DNA of 64,000 bases from Lentinula raphanica (taxonomy: Eukaryota; Basidiomycota; Agaricomycetes; Agaricales; Omphalotaceae). The position numbers and the translations under genes were made by a program. Positions 13,001-25,034 of the stretch are shown here, in pieces. The stretch lies in contig JANVFP010000005.1 of assembly GCA_027919835.1 (NCBI GenBank), positions 1,178,001 through 1,242,000 of the forward strand, read 5' to 3'. Each line of letters starts with the position of its first letter. The stretch's first letter is position 1. The notes under the pieces are model-generated. The model ran no database searches and had not been told where the DNA came from. It was given only the letters and a program-made list of their open reading frames with translations.

Positions 13001-13653
13001 AGACAGGGCGATCCTCCGTGAGAAGGTCTTCTAAGGTGTCCTTCCATACAGCGTTATGTTTGCTCTGCAATGCCGATAGTTGAGGTTGATTCTGTGGTCT
13101 ATGTGCATAATGAATCAGGTGCTGTATGAATGGGATAGCGTCATCCTCATCAGATAACTCACACTGAGGAGGCAGGCTCATGCCAAAGCGGAAACGTTGA
13201 CCCATTGATATTCCCGCCTTTTTGTAACACATATGACTGTTGTTCTAGGGCCAGAGTCAGGGCAAGTCTTGTACCACAAAAGAAGAACAACACACCAGGA
13301 GAAAAGTAGTCTATATCAACTGGAGTAAGTTGCGTTGCGGCTTCGGATTGACCTGATGCCGAGGATTGGCTTGGCCTCGAGTTTTCCGACAATTGTCTGA
13401 TTCTCTCAGCTCTGTCAAGCGCCTTGCTAGCGCTCTTCTTCCATCGTGTTTTGTCGCTTTCAGTTGCTGATGTATGTCTACTGTGATGGAGGAAAAGTTC
13501 TGCAGCTTTGATGTACGAACGAAAGGCGGAATCGAAATTTCGAGCCAGTTCAAATTTTGTTGCCTTGGTATACGTCGACTAGAGAAATGTAAAGAACGAA
13601 GGCAGAGTAGTGCACCACATACGACGTACTTCAGCATCTTGTATCCGTGGCAT
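10051..13653 (-). CDS. Calpain-like cysteine protease of the PalB/Rim13 (calpain-7) type
   Basis: PalB/Rim13 is recruited to ESCRT-III and cleaves the PacC/Rim101 regulator in the alkaline pH-sensing pathway. An N-terminal MIT domain (exon ending about 13320, helices like FDSAFRSYIKAAELFL) fits ESCRT binding. The catalytic Cys lies in VTDCSVCASIS (codon near 12965) and the His in STHSYAV (near 12075). The third position, normally Asn in NPW, reads ILDSWA here. LTGWIPEQVEIK and IYLNWDPRIW are also calpain-7-like. C2-like domains follow (WVLLTRHV; YPTFMINPQYHLRI), and the end WVVPSTYNPGIQCGFQLIV is typical. About 13 short introns. The intron after EIK near 12240 can be read as GC-AG or as a very short GT-AG intron. 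Start chosen at the ATG before RIQDAE, the first of the MIT domain. Confidence 0.9.
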
Positions 13654-13836
13654 TGGAGGTATGTTACTAAAGTACGAGTGCTTGGACGCGCTGATTTGCA
13701 ATAAGCAGCCCACAGTCGGAGTTTATGCGGCGGGGGAACTAGGCGCCTATTAGCTCCGAATAGACGCTCAAAATATGCACAGCTTGCAAGTTGTGGACGA
13801 AAAATTTGAACTAAGTCCAATGAAGAGTCTAAACGG

Positions 13837-15703
13837 TCATGAAAAGGCCGTAAATACATTAAAGTTGTACATCAGAGGTTGAGACTCAAACGTGAACTCC
13901 AATGGTGAGCATCCGGCCACAACAAGCCCATCACGCCACATCGCAACATTAATACCATCCCCAGGCTCTAAGACTCGGGCTAACTTCGTGAGCCCCGCGC
14001 GTACAACGACCTTCATAGTGCCGCTGCCCGAGCTCATCGAAACCGTGGCGGGAAGCTTTGCGAGGACAACCACCCATACCTTATCGTCGGTCTGTAAGGA
14101 GTAAGTAAAGATCCTAATTTAGAACTTGTTACAAGCTCCTTACTAGGTCCCAGTGCTCTGGTCTAGGAACACAATCATTGGAAGCAACCGCGTCTTTGGG
14201 ATGTGGACGAGCCCAGACGAAGATTTGGTCTTCATGTACAGGAGGATATTGCCCTGCTTTGAAGGCACGGCTGAAATATTTTGTCATCTTTAGAAATGCA
14301 GCGTGAGGATATCCATCAACCCAGCTCTGAGAATTGGGTTGAGCGCCTTTGATAGGGCCTATGTAGTGGGATTCGCCATAGTCTACACAGTTCATTGGAT
14401 CGTCAGCAAAGGCCCACCCCTCCTGTGATAGAAAATCGCTCACCATTCCAGGATATTATCTGTATGATGTCGATTCGATCTCTCGTTGCTATCAACTGCT
14501 CCCAGCGCCTTACATATAACCAATCGTCCCCACGATAGATCCACTAGACAACAGCATCGTCCAGAAATGTATAGTAAAATTTTCGGAGGGACGTCACGTA
14601 CGTTCTTATTCCAACTATCGGGTCCATAATGCTACATTCAGCATTCATTTAAGTTTATTTGTAGATTGTTTCCAACGCGTAGAAAGAATTGATACCGTGA
14701 AAAACCAGGGGGAGACCGAGGACATGAAGGTACGACCGTTGAGATTGCGTATATGGTCCTGGTCAGAATCGAGAGAAGGACACTCAATCTCCTCGCGAGT
14801 CGAATTCGAATTTAGATGTACAGGCCAGCCGCCATTCCACTGCGAAAGCAGAGTCAGTGGATGGCAGTTGTCGCGAATTTCTTGCTCGGAAAACCTCACA
14901 TTAAAGGCTCCGTTCAATGATTTCATGCCAGAATAAAGCGCGGGGTCAATAAACAGAGATGGCACATAGTAGATCTAAGAGACCTGCCAGTTCAGCCGCG
15001 TCCAGACAGGGGGCGGAAGAATAGTACAGACCGGAGATTGAGCTGCGAATGCGAGCCGATTTTTTACAAGGTTCCAAGCGTTGTCTAGACTGGACTGTCC
15101 AAATAGACTGTTCTCTCCTGCAAATGTGGACACGAAAAGCCCATCTTGATATCGGAACATTCGTTTACTCTGTCCAAATTGTTCCATATACTGACACAGC
15201 AGTGCGATATCATCAGCTGTTGCCGAAGGGATCGAGCTTTCGCGTCGTCAGACGCACGTTGGAGGACTGCCGAACGAAGATAAAGCTGAGGTGGGAGTTC
15301 TCACCTCATATCAAAGCTGAAGAAGAACCAAAAGGGAACCTTCGTTTTCGAAGCAGCAGCAAAACAATCAGAAATTCTATCTAGCTGCCAGGCTTCTCTA
15401 CCTATATTGAGAGCGAAGCCGTCGCTGACTACCAGTCACTACGTGCTCTTGCTCTTCAAAAGCCTTTGTACTCACATCTCGTGCTCATGGGCTGCGATAA
15501 TATCTTCAAGCCAGTCCTCCTGCGTGTAGGGCTACGCAAAAGGATCAGATATTCAGCAGAGATTGTTTTATTGGAATTTGGGATACTCGGTACTCACATA
15601 GGTATTTCCAACCATAAAACTGGATGAATTTGTGTCAGCTAGTGTCAATTGAACCATGCCCAGAAGTTTGTCTGCCGCACTGTGCAAAGACGTATTTCTT
15701 CAT
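13837..15703 (-). CDS. Glycoside hydrolase family 71, alpha-1,3-glucanase (mutanase)
   Basis: GH71 enzymes hydrolyse alpha-1,3-glucan of fungal cell walls. Motifs in order: VFAHFMVGNTYPYTQEDW, IDGFALNIG, FVSTFAGENSLFGQSS, YYVPSLFIDPALYSG, WNGGWP, DYGESHYIGPIKGAQPNS, WVDGYPHAAFLKMTKYF and DQIFVWARPHPKDA. The C-terminal beta-sandwich ends PLMYNFNVFTAFS at 13837. At least nine exons; the first two are tiny (15681-15703, 15598-15619). The start MKKYVFAHF opens directly on the catalytic fold with an in-frame TGA 9 bases upstream, so no signal peptide is visible, which is unusual for this family unless an upstream exon was missed. The gene is divergent from the hypothetical gene at 15896 with 192 bp between starts. 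Confidence 0.9.
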
Positions 15704-15895
15704 GGAAATTGCTCAAAGTATGAGAGTCGTGGAAGAATTAATAGATGAGAAACGAGCTGATGGCAGTGATCATAGTCGGATAGAGGGGACTCGGCACCAG
15801 GCTCCGGGCATTGCCACAACTATCACGGTCACATGGTTCAAGTTCGCCAATGTGTGACACATACAATGATACATTGTTCTTTCATTAACCACCAA

Positions 15896-16950
15896 ATGGA
15901 CACTGCTGAACACCCTCAGACTACTGCTCGACCAAGACGGAAACCGAGAGCTCCAAAGGGCGCGCTTGCGGTGAAGCTCAAAGCTAAAGCTGGCCGAGAG
16001 CAGCAGCAGCAGCCTGTACCTGCGCGAGAACCTTCGCCTCTTCCTCCATCATCTCCTTTTGCTTCTTCTTCGCAGTCTATCCAGGATCTTCCAGTCGCCA
16101 CCTCAGATGCTCATGATCAAGAAAACGGCAAGCGCTTTTTTGAAGAGGCAGAGGCCGAAGAGGATCATGATTTTGAGTCCGATTGTTATGGGAAACCGGA
16201 AGAGGAGGTTGATGCACAGGAAACCGTGTACTCTGCTCCGAATTCGGACCCTTTCGGCTTCTTCGCACTCGAAGCTAAGCTGAAAGCCGAACGTGCACAA
16301 CATCCCACTAATCCACTGCGTGCTCCATTTACTCAGCCATTGAAAGTGCCTCGGTCTCCCCATAAATCACGCATTCGAAAGGACTTGACAACAGCGTCTA
16401 GACAAAAGGGTCTAGCAAATGGAGATAGTCCTTCTTTACCCAGCTCACCTTCTCCCGCGAAGCCCCGTCGCGCTACTAAACGAGGCCTGACTCAAGGAAC
16501 AAACAGTGATGAAACAGAGAAGGAACATCCCGAAAGCGACAAAAATAATCAGGACAGTGATACCCCAGATGATCAGCCTCAGAAGCCTCCGAAACCTAAA
16601 GTCAGAGGGAAAGGAAAGCAGAGACAGCCTATGAGCGACAAGTCTATAGACCCGGAGGTATTGGCTAGAGATTTGAAAGCTCTCTTGCCCAAAAGAGCGT
16701 CTCGCAAACGTCGAGCTGATTCTGAAAGCGAAGAATCAGACCCAAAACCTCGTCGGCGCTCAAAACGTGATAGACAGGGTAGGAAAGATGCTGTAGTTAA
16801 GGTGAGTCATACCCATGATTGACACCGAAATGTAATCAGGTCGCTGATGGATTCTTGTAGGAAAAGGATGCTGAACTTCAAAAGCGAATCGAATATTTCA
16901 AGAAACTGGAAGGCTATAAGGTGGCGAAAGAGAACGTCTATGTTATCTGA
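15896..16950 (+). CDS. Hypothetical basic, low-complexity protein (331 aa)
   Basis: I do not recognise this family. Two exons, 15896-16801 and 16861-16950, give 331 residues. Most of the protein looks disordered: Pro/Ser- and Lys/Arg-rich with several basic clusters (e.g. RKPRAPKG; RASRKRRADSESEESD; KPRRRSKRDRQGRK) that look like nuclear localisation or DNA-binding signals. An ordered piece DPFGFFALEAKLKAER (near 16245-16290) and a short C-terminal helix (ELQKRIEYFKKLEGYKVAKE) are the parts most likely to be conserved. A nuclear or chromatin role is only inference from composition. The short GH71 spacer upstream probably holds both promoters. Confidence 0.75.
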
Positions 16951-17162
16951 GTGAGTGATGATTCGTTGCATGCCTCCCCCAAATATGAACTGAGCAAGTA
17001 CATCGGTCAGCTTATATATCAATACCATTACTCAACAATTAATTCGTGTACAAACCCATCGCTCGCGTCTATCCACCACAGCACGTCGTTCCGCACTCTA
17101 TAGGATAATCATGTATATTCCTCTTTTCAGCTTCCCCAGCCACCCCGCCTCTAGTCAGCCAG

Positions 17163-17846
17163 CTAGCAGTGACGTCTTTGCTCTTTGAGCTTGGCTCTCC
17201 TTCTCTCTTCTTGGAAGAACTCCGCAGTCACTTTACTGTCAACGAACTCTTTGACGCTCGTTATTTTGGGAAGTTCCTCTGTTGTATCGGAAGATGTGAA
17301 ATGCAATATGAAGATATATTCATCGGTGAATCTGGCCCCGCTCACGCTCATCCCGGCTGAGGAAGCCTATATTGCAGCTAAAGAAGAATGACTTCCTAGA
17401 CCGAGCACAAGACGCACATGCATGGTAATGGAATCATCGTTAGACTCGATCACCTCATGTATTGAGAGCTGGGACGTTGTAAGTAAGTGTGAGTAATATA
17501 CTATGGCAATGGTAAATTCGAGACATACCTTGTAATCGCGGATGTAGTGCAACAATCCCTGTACGTACTCCCTGTACTGGTTCTTATTGAGAACAGGCCT
17601 CCCCAGCGATTGCGGTAGAATTCGATGCTCTAAGTTATCATCAAAGAGGGACATCATTTGCTCGACACCGCTGGCGGAAGCTACACGCGAAAACCACACG
17701 TTGCGTGCTTCGACGAAAGCGAGCGTAGTCTGGACTTTGGGGGAAGGGTTCTCTGGCGGGACATAGGTCAACGAGGATGGTGTCCAAAGTGAAGAGCTCG
17801 ACATGACCGGCGTCACGATGAACGTTTCTGAGGTGGATTGTTTCAA
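17163..17846 (-). CDS. NTF2-like / SnoaL-type small protein
   Basis: The three-exon reading gives a single alpha+beta cone fold typical of SnoaL-like proteins. The core VWFSRVASASGVEQMMSLFD, with HRILPQSLGRPVLNKNQYREY, is followed by SIHEVIESNDDSITMH, DEYIFILHFTSSD and ITSVKEFVDSKVTAEFFQEE. Introns are near 17469-17530 and 17367-17416. Fungal members are widespread and mostly uncharacterised; some related folds are cyclases or isomerases, but I see no feature that tells the substrate. There are two candidate starts, 17846 and 17804; the second begins MSSSSLWTPSS. No signal peptide, so probably cytosolic. Confidence 0.75.
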
Positions 17847-18262
17847 GAAGGGATGAGGAGGAGAAAAGGAAGCGGTGTACTAGTTGATAATGATGCAGGG
17901 GCCTCACTTTATACAAGCTTTTTACGAGTCAACACTGTGAGAGGCCCAAAAGCTGGAAGGCCAATAGAATCGTACAACACGATATTCATAGAAATGAATG
18001 GATCTACACATTCGTTATCTCCATTTGGCCCCGAGCTTCCTTTTTCTCGGCTATCATTCTAAGTTTTCCGAATTACAATATGGTCAAGGAACTGTTTAGA
18101 GCTGGCAATCGCAGCAATGGAACCTATTTGCGGGCGGTAGTGTGTATTCTGATTGAACAATGAAGGGTTTTTCTCATGCATCATGGACAATGAGTAATCG
18201 GGAAGACAAATGAGTTTCGATAACAAAACCACCCAAAAGCCCTGGTGAGTTCAAAGGAACCT

Positions 18263-20763
18263 TCAATGAGCATCGTCCTTCTTCTTGTGTCGTCTACGTT
18301 TCTTCCTGTGATTTGAAGTCTCCGCACCATCCTGAACCTCTACATCTTCAGATTCCCGCTTCCTTTTAGAGTCCTCAGGCATTGAACTCTTTCCTGATGG
18401 TTCGGCTCCCATTTCAACATCCTTCCCTGCATCCAGATCTACTGTCATCTTCATTTTCATCCTCTCCTTCTTACCCTTCCGCTTTTTGGCAGGTTTGTCG
18501 TCCTGTGGCGTATCACCACCATATCCCCTCTCACCAATTTTCTGCTTCAATTCCTTCAGGCGATCAGCCCTGTTCGAATCCCACTTTCCGGTCTTTCGAT
18601 ACGGAGCGAATTTCTTGATACCCATGTATTCGTTCAACTCCGCATCAGTAGCCATCAGAATCTCTGCTGGCGTAAGGTGGAAGCTTTCAGGATGGACATG
18701 TGTGTAGTGGAATCTTGTGGGCATTCCGCCGACCTGTGATAATCATTAATGAAGTGATTAATGTGCCCTGACGGTTTTTTGCACATACCATATCATTGAA
18801 ATCTAAACCGTAAACTTCATCCATGTATTCTTCGACCTTTCTTTTTCGCATTTCCTCCGTTCCATCCCATTCGTCGTCATCTGCAGTTCTTTCTACATCC
18901 GCATCCATAGCATCGACATCAACTCCGTCGGTTTCTCCATCTTTGTCTTTATTCTTCTTTTTCTTCTTCTTATTTTTGGAGGTGCTCCTTAAATCTTCGA
19001 ACCCTGGAATATCGCCGATATCGATATCATCGTCCCAAGTAGGCTTCCCGTCTTCGTCATACTCAGCATCATCGCCGTACAGACCTGCCATTTGGCGGTC
19101 ATGCGCCTCAGGGTCCCAATCGCCTTCGAGGTCCAGTTCTTGTAATTCTGTCGAATCAGATATTTACGTCGGCTGCATCAGAACGACATTCACTTCCGAA
19201 ACATACCAGGATCATTCTCAATGTTCTTTCCACCCAGTTTCCCTATTCTGTCCAACTTCGACCGCAGTTCCTTCATTTTAAGTGCCTTCAATCTTTTCAC
19301 CTCTTCACGCTTCTGTTGGATTTCTTCTTCGCGTCGCTTCTTGCGTCTCTCACGCGCTTCTTTCCGGGTTGTGTCTTCTCGACGAACGAGGGAAGGAATT
19401 TGCCGAGGATGGGTTTGGATAACAGCGGCGTCACTATGAGTATGATGATTTATGATTGACCCTCACGAAAGGTTCAACAAATAGACTTACGGTTCCTCAA
19501 AGCGAAAGTTATATGAACTCTCGAAGCGATCAACGATTTCCTCAAAATCGTCCTCGTCAATGTCAGCATCAGCCGTCGGAAGCATATCTTCTCCTTTCGA
19601 GGTAGATGGATCCATATCCTCGTCGCTTGACTCTTCTTCTTCATCTGCAGCCTTCTTCTTGAGTTTGCTCTTCGAGGAAACAATCTCTTTGTACGTTGGA
19701 ACGCGACGTGCTGAATGATCGATCCATCCGCGGTTCAAGATATAGCTTGGATGCCCGAGTCAACGATAAAAGTTGTTAAGGAAGAAAATGACCACACGTA
19801 CTTCATCAGAAACTCTTGAGCTTCTTCTTCCGTTTCCTCTTTACTTGGACCTTTAACTTTACTCTTCTTCTTTTTCCTCTTCTCGCCTGACGGCCGAGAC
19901 TCATCGTTATCCTTCCATGTGCCATGTTCAACAGAAACAAGACTCTTCAGATCCCCTCCAACTTCTCGTTCGAGAAACGAACGATATTCCTCTTCCTCTT
20001 GTTCCTGTTCGTCTTTGGTCTTCTCGCGGAGGACGAAGAGATCATCGCCTTCGTTTTCGTTGTCGTTGTCGTCTTCTCCTTCGACCTCACCCACTTGTTT
20101 AATCGCAGCAATTGTTTCGTCCCGAAGGCGGCGTTGTTTCTCGGCATATGTCAGAGTTTCTGGTGAAGGAGAACGCGAATCGGTTTGTAGCTGAGCTTCC
20201 ATGGCTACTTGGCGTAGAGTAACAGGTTTTGACTATTAGTCTTTCTTTGGTGTGTTTTCTTGGGCAGTTGGTTGAATAGAACATACCTTGTCCTTTGGTC
20301 GCTTGGAGATGGGTTTGGTTGGGCCAAGTTTTCTCTGTTCCTCTGAAGGCGTAACATTCTATTGAGCAATAGCATGAGGCGTAAAAATATGCAAACTCAC
20401 CTTCAAAGATACCAGTTTTGGAGTCATAAATCTCAGGATCTTTTCGTTTGATTCGTGCCAGGGTACGCAGAATAGCAGCATCCACTGCAGGCGTCAGCTC
20501 CTCTCCATCTTCATCTTCTGATTCATCTTCCTCAGAATCTGTTTCGTCTTCATCGTCCTCCTCTCCATCCGACCCGTACTTGAGTTTCACTATAGCGTGT
20601 TGATTGTTAACTATCAGGCGAAAAAGGGTATAGAGAAAAGGAGAGACGAACGTTGTTCAAGTTCTTCGCGTTCTTTCTTGTACTGAAATGCTTTGGCATA
20701 GTGCTCGTTGATTGTGAGTTGGAATTCTTCAGAGTCGGACTCTGGATCTGAGAGTAGCGACAT
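18263..20763 (-). CDS. KRI1: KRI1 ribosome biogenesis protein
   Basis: Kri1 is a nucleolar protein needed for 40S subunit maturation with Krr1. The start at 20763 gives MSLLSDPESDSEEFQL, followed by acidic stretches, then DPEIYDSKTGIFE and PVTLRQVAMEAQL (start of the core). Then come LTYAEKQRRLRDETIAAI, NRGWIDHSARRVPTYKEIV, FEEIVDRFESSYNFRFEEP, KKRREEEIQQKREEVKRLK and RKVEEYMDEVYGLDFNDM. The Kri1 C-terminal domain TDAELNEYMGIKKFAPYR precedes a Lys-rich tail ending at 18263. Several short introns interrupt it. At the GIFE junction the correct acceptor is CCTTCAG before AGGAACAG; a nearer AG would break the frame. Family assignment is secure. Confidence 0.93.
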
Positions 20764-21079
20764 GAATGGATCTGGGTCAACGTGATGGGATGGGAGGAAC
20801 GAAAAGATGGAAAGTATTATCTTATCTTATTATCTTATCTTCAAGCTTCAAGTCCAGATTGTAGACAACTTCAAAGTTCGAACACTTTCAACGTACTTCA
20901 ACCATTCGACTTGCATTCGACGTAGTACATACATATTTAACATAAGAGTACATAATGATAGCGATACAACCCCAAAAAGTACACTCCATACAAAGTCCAT
21001 GAAAGAAATAAAAAGTAGACGCGCAGGTAGTCTGTCCTCCAAAGTCACTCTGATCTAGTCTGGTCTTCACCAGAGATAT
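20764..21079. other. Intergenic upstream of KRI1
   Basis: About 315 bp with a run of TTATCT repeats (20817-20842). It presumably holds the KRI1 promoter and the 3' end of the neighbour. No gene seen. Confidence 0.4.
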
Positions 21080-21973
21080 TCACGATGCCAATCGGGTATG
21101 AATAGACACCGGTGACGATGGAGATACCAGAAGTCCATGCTTCATTTCCGATCCTACGGTCATCTCCTCTCCGTCCTCAAGGCTACTTCTCTGACTTCCG
21201 GCAGATTTGATACTCATATACTCCTCCATTCCCGAATTATATGTCGATAGTTCTCGAAGGTTGATGACCAGTGCACTATCTGGCAGGAACTCTGTTTGAG
21301 AATTGTGCGAACGGAGAGGCAAGGCGATAGCTGTGAGGTGGACTGATCAGTTTTATATTCAATTCCGTGATGGTGAACAACATACTGGAAGTGCGATCCA
21401 AACTCCCTTGCATCTTTCTCAACCGTTTCAATGTATATGATTCTGTCGAGGCCAAGACTGTTGTAGTTTTTGAAAACTTTGACCGAGTTTTGACCAGGAA
21501 CGTGATCGTTGATGTCGGTGGAAGCCACATTCTGAATGTCATGATGAAAAGCTGTAAAAACTAACGCTGATGGTTGACAATGCTCACGGTCCAAGATTAT
21601 CATACCACTCTGGTTCACCCACACCCTTGCACTTGACTGCTGACGTCGAGAGGTACGTTTTGCTCTTCGGTGTATCTCCGGAAACTCTCATGCCAACAAA
21701 AACGTTGCTAGGTCTCTTGCCATGCGCTTTGGGAGATAAGAAGTTTCTGGTACCAACGACTATGTTTGGAAGTCCCATGAGTCGATCGTTCTGCAAGAAT
21801 GTGCGCAAGACGCTCACCATGAAATTGCACGCGTTGAGGAGAGTCCGAATCACAGTCACTAGAATGATCACAAGCAGATCGTCATTATCGGAGGCGACTA
21901 ATCAACGAACATGCACTTACTCCAGGCAAAACTGAATACCGGTGGCTGAATTCATGTCGAGCAATTGGATCAT
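21080..21973 (-). CDS. Doubtful hypothetical protein, exon structure unresolved
   Basis: Open stretches on the minus strand look partly coding. A start M(IQLLD)MNSATGIQFCLE at 21973/21955 is followed by a hydrophobic segment (DDLLVIILVTVIRTLLNACNFMV), a 75-residue stretch with SNVFVGMRV and CKGVGEPEWYDNLG, then LDRIIYIETVEKDAREFGSHF. The C-terminal tail MEEYMSIKSAGSQRSSLEDG has the look of the Ser-rich cytosolic end of a fungal multi-pass membrane protein. Candidate GT-AG introns exist, but several splicing choices are equally good and I could not choose one. It could be a membrane protein or a decaying gene; I do not recognise the family. Confidence 0.3.
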
Positions 21974-22742
21974 GGCGACTTTTAGAGAATAGAGAAACGG
22001 GATGGATAGCGGGAGTGAAAGAGCTCAGAGAGAAGGTATGTATTGAGGGTGATTGAAGACTGAAGTGAGCTTGTGGAGAGGGAGCGAAATGAGGGATGTG
22101 GCAAAAGATGAGGTGGTTTATATATCGGAAAGATCGCCACATTGCAACAAGTGGCTATCATCCCGCTGACATAGACCTGTAGAACTCCAATTTCCAAACT
22201 GGGAGAACAATCAATTGAGATTTAACAGCTATCTTGTGAGTCGTCTTGAAAAAGACTTGCTGGGAAACAAGGCACCGCCGAAAACACCAATCCCTTGTGG
22301 GCTGCCTGGCAAAAAGAGTTTTTCCGCTTGCTCCGTGTTACACAGCTAGGTTCCGGTTTGACTAGAAGCAGTGCCTCTAAATCGCCCAATATCGCTGCGG
22401 CGAGCCAAGTCTGTATATACATAGGAATCGAGGGCCGCTGACTATTGAGGATGGTCTCATTTTGAGCTTGTCATGACCATTGAGCAATGAGGACGAATTG
22501 CTGCCAATTGTTGACCCGGTGCTGGTAACTTCCGTAGTATTTGGGAATGCATTCGTGTAAGGTGTTCGGCTAGCCTGATAGAGGGTAATGAGCAACGTTG
22601 CAAATTTTGAGAGCCAAGAAGGATCTGCAATGATATCGGGAATAGAAAAGCAGTCGACGTCGTCGTTGACAATGATCGAAAGAAATGAAGCCACGTGGCC
22701 TACCTATTTAGGCTATATCTCTCGCTTTAACCTTTCTGACAC

Positions 22743-22816
22743 GGTTCGATGGCGTAGTTGGTTATCGCATCTGTCTAACACACAGAAGGTCCCCGGTTCG
22801 AGCCCGGGTCGAATCA
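22743..22816 (+). tRNA. tRNA-Val (anticodon AAC)
   Basis: A 74-nt cloverleaf can be folded by eye. The acceptor stem pairs GGTTCGA with TCGAATC (one G-U), discriminator A. The D arm has the TAGTTGGTTATC loop. The anticodon stem TCTGT/ACAGA encloses loop CTAACAC, giving anticodon AAC. The T arm is CCCGG-TTCGAGC-CCGGG. There is no intron, and T-rich sequence just 3' can act as the Pol III terminator. It lies only 26 bp before the ATG of the next protein gene on the same strand. Confidence 0.95.
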
Positions 22817-22842
22817 TTTTTGCCAACCTCCCACTACTTTCC

Positions 22843-25034
22843 ATGGCCACATCCGACCTGGAAAAACTCTGCAGCATCGTGTCATCTCTCGGAGGACCAA
22901 CGTACACCCGCAATGAACTCGAAGGAGCAACCCAGACTGCGCCTGGAAAAGCTCTGATCGAATGGATCGCGGCACAATTCCCTCTCGAAGACGGAAAGGA
23001 CGATGACGAGTATCTTCAAAGGGCACTTCTCTCGAGAATCGCATTGGAGGATGATGAAGTGAAGCTGTATGTCATGTCTCTTCAGCATGCTCCAAGACGT
23101 GTATTGAGCTCTAATTATAATACCAGGCTGCAAAACTCAAAACTGCCAACAGATGCTGATCGTAAAACTGATCTATCGACCTATATCCCTCCTAGTCGTC
23201 AAAGGTTTGCTAATCCTTTGAGTTACATTACAAGGCTTTGATCTAGCACATACAGTTTGCGAATGACTCTCATTGATAACAATGCATATACGCTCGAACA
23301 GGAAGTTCTCTTGCTCCAACACAGATTGCAACAGGCAGAGTACGCGCGTATTTGGAATCATCGAAGCCGTCAGCACACTGATCTGATTTCACAGGAGCGT
23401 TACCCAACAGCTACAGAAAACAACTCATGCTATCACTGCGGAGCTGAATTCAATACGAGGCGATACTGTGAAAAAGCAAGAAGAGCTGGAATCTCTGTCA
23501 CTGAAGGTGTGCAAGTGTGAATGGTTTCGATCCCGTGTTCCCTCTTGATTCATTGAGGATAATACATGCTTAGGAAGACGCAGTCATCGCCGGAACCTTT
23601 TCAAAGTTTTTCAGGTTAATGAAAAGTTGGCAAGAAAGTGCGCGCAGTCCTTCCTCTCGCAACTATCGAACCTCATATTGACCTATGACTTCAACACCAT
23701 CTTCCCTTCCCGCAGACCTTCATTTGGATGTTACAAGCGACCACCTAGCCAAATCTCTGGACGTCCGTAACCAAATCACCCAAGATGTCTCCGCACAGCT
23801 TTCTGCGATCGAAACATGGAAAGATGTCCATCAACTTCCAACAAGCGCTGCACACCTTGCAATCGAGGCTTTGCGTTTACAACGTGTCCTCGGCCTAGAC
23901 CAGGACGACAATACAACAGGAAAAACGACAAACCTTCTACTATCTTCCGCGGAGGAATCAGCTTATTGTCAACAGCTTGAATTGCTCGTGCAATCGCTGG
24001 AGGATGTCGGTGGAGATGAAGGAGAAATTTACGATGTTTTGCAGCAACTTGCCTTGGAAAATGAGGAATCTCATCGTGCTCCCCTGGATATCGAACGTGA
24101 GTTGAAACTAGCGTGGAACATGGACCAACTTGCGATCCTTGAAGCTCGGATTGCTGTCCTGGATGAGGTGCGCACAACGCGTGTTATAGATCTGATTTGT
24201 TTATCGCATTTTGACCTTTCCGGTGTATCTATTCCAGGGTTTATCACAATTCCATCAATCCGTCCTTCCGCCTCTAGAGGGAATACATACCCATCTTGCA
24301 GAACATCAAACTTTTTTCCAAGATTCACAGGCCATTCTCGATAAGTTCTTACAGGAAATTCAAGAAATCGATTTCGCGATACATGAAGCAAATAGAAGAG
24401 CAAGTACTTCTTCCCAAAAACGATGTACTGACAAATCGAATCATCAACGACGTGAATCTGCTCTGAAGGACGATCTCAAGACTGCCTTCAAGAATCTGGA
24501 ATCACTCAGACTTTCAGATATGCCGCCTCTGGTTCTGTTGGATCAAGAAGATGTTTTATCCGAATTACGAGCTTTGAAGGCAAAAGAGAAAGTTGTACAC
24601 GATCAAGAGGAGAAACGCTGCTCCTCACTCCCTACTGCATTGAACTCTCTGTAGGTTCCCTATTTCTTCAAACATTTGTTCACTGGTTCAAGGTCTCAAC
24701 TGACCTTACGTCGGCCTTTCTTTGATATATATAGGATGGCTATGCATGATACGGTTTTAAACGCTACCTATGCTCACTCTGAACTGAACACATCCCCGCC
24801 CTTCCAACTCTCTCCTTCCGTCACCCGGCTCCAAGAAGACGCGAAGGCGCAAGGCGATTCGTTGATGGCAGAGAGTCAGCGTTTGCAAAAGGTCTGTATA
24901 GGTTTTTGAACCATCTCTACGATTTCGGCGTCATGATTTCTTACACGTTTGATCAGAGTTTAAGAATCGTAGATGACGATAGGAAGCGCCGTAAAATGAA
25001 GTCCTTCGTAGAGCGATGGAATGCGGTATCCTGA
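22843..25034 (+). CDS. Coiled-coil protein, possibly an augmin/HAUS3-like subunit
   Basis: Start MATSDLEKLCSIVSSLGG; a predicted globular N-terminus with ALIEWIAAQFPLED is followed by long heptad-rich stretches. These include NAYTLEQEVLLLQHRLQQAE, SVTQQLQKTTHAITAELNSI, IRGDTVKKQEELESLSLK, DVLSELRALKAKEKV and DSLMAESQRLQKSLRIVDDD. I spliced at least eight exons; one exon joins from the GAAGACGCAG segment (about 23572) to LHLDVTSDHLAK, which removes what first looks like a frameshift at 23.7 kb. The C-terminus is KSFVERWNAVS at 25034. A short helical N-terminus before long coiled coils is reminiscent of augmin subunit 3, which recruits gamma-tubulin to spindle microtubules, but this is weak. 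Any structural coiled-coil protein would fit. Confidence 0.65.

Noticed and set aside
16000..16370. Minus-strand and other-frame ORFs across the basic hypothetical gene
   Set aside because: They are shadows of its low-complexity coding sequence with no motifs or splice support.
20380..20430. Apparent frameshift in KRI1 after GIFE
   Set aside because: Using the acceptor CCTTCAG just before AGGAACAG keeps the frame (GIFEEEQRKLG).
23570..23720. Break between two genes, or a frameshift, at 23.7 kb
   Set aside because: An exon starting GAAGACGCAG at about 23572 and the intron ending CCCGCAG join the parts in one frame, so a single gene is simpler.
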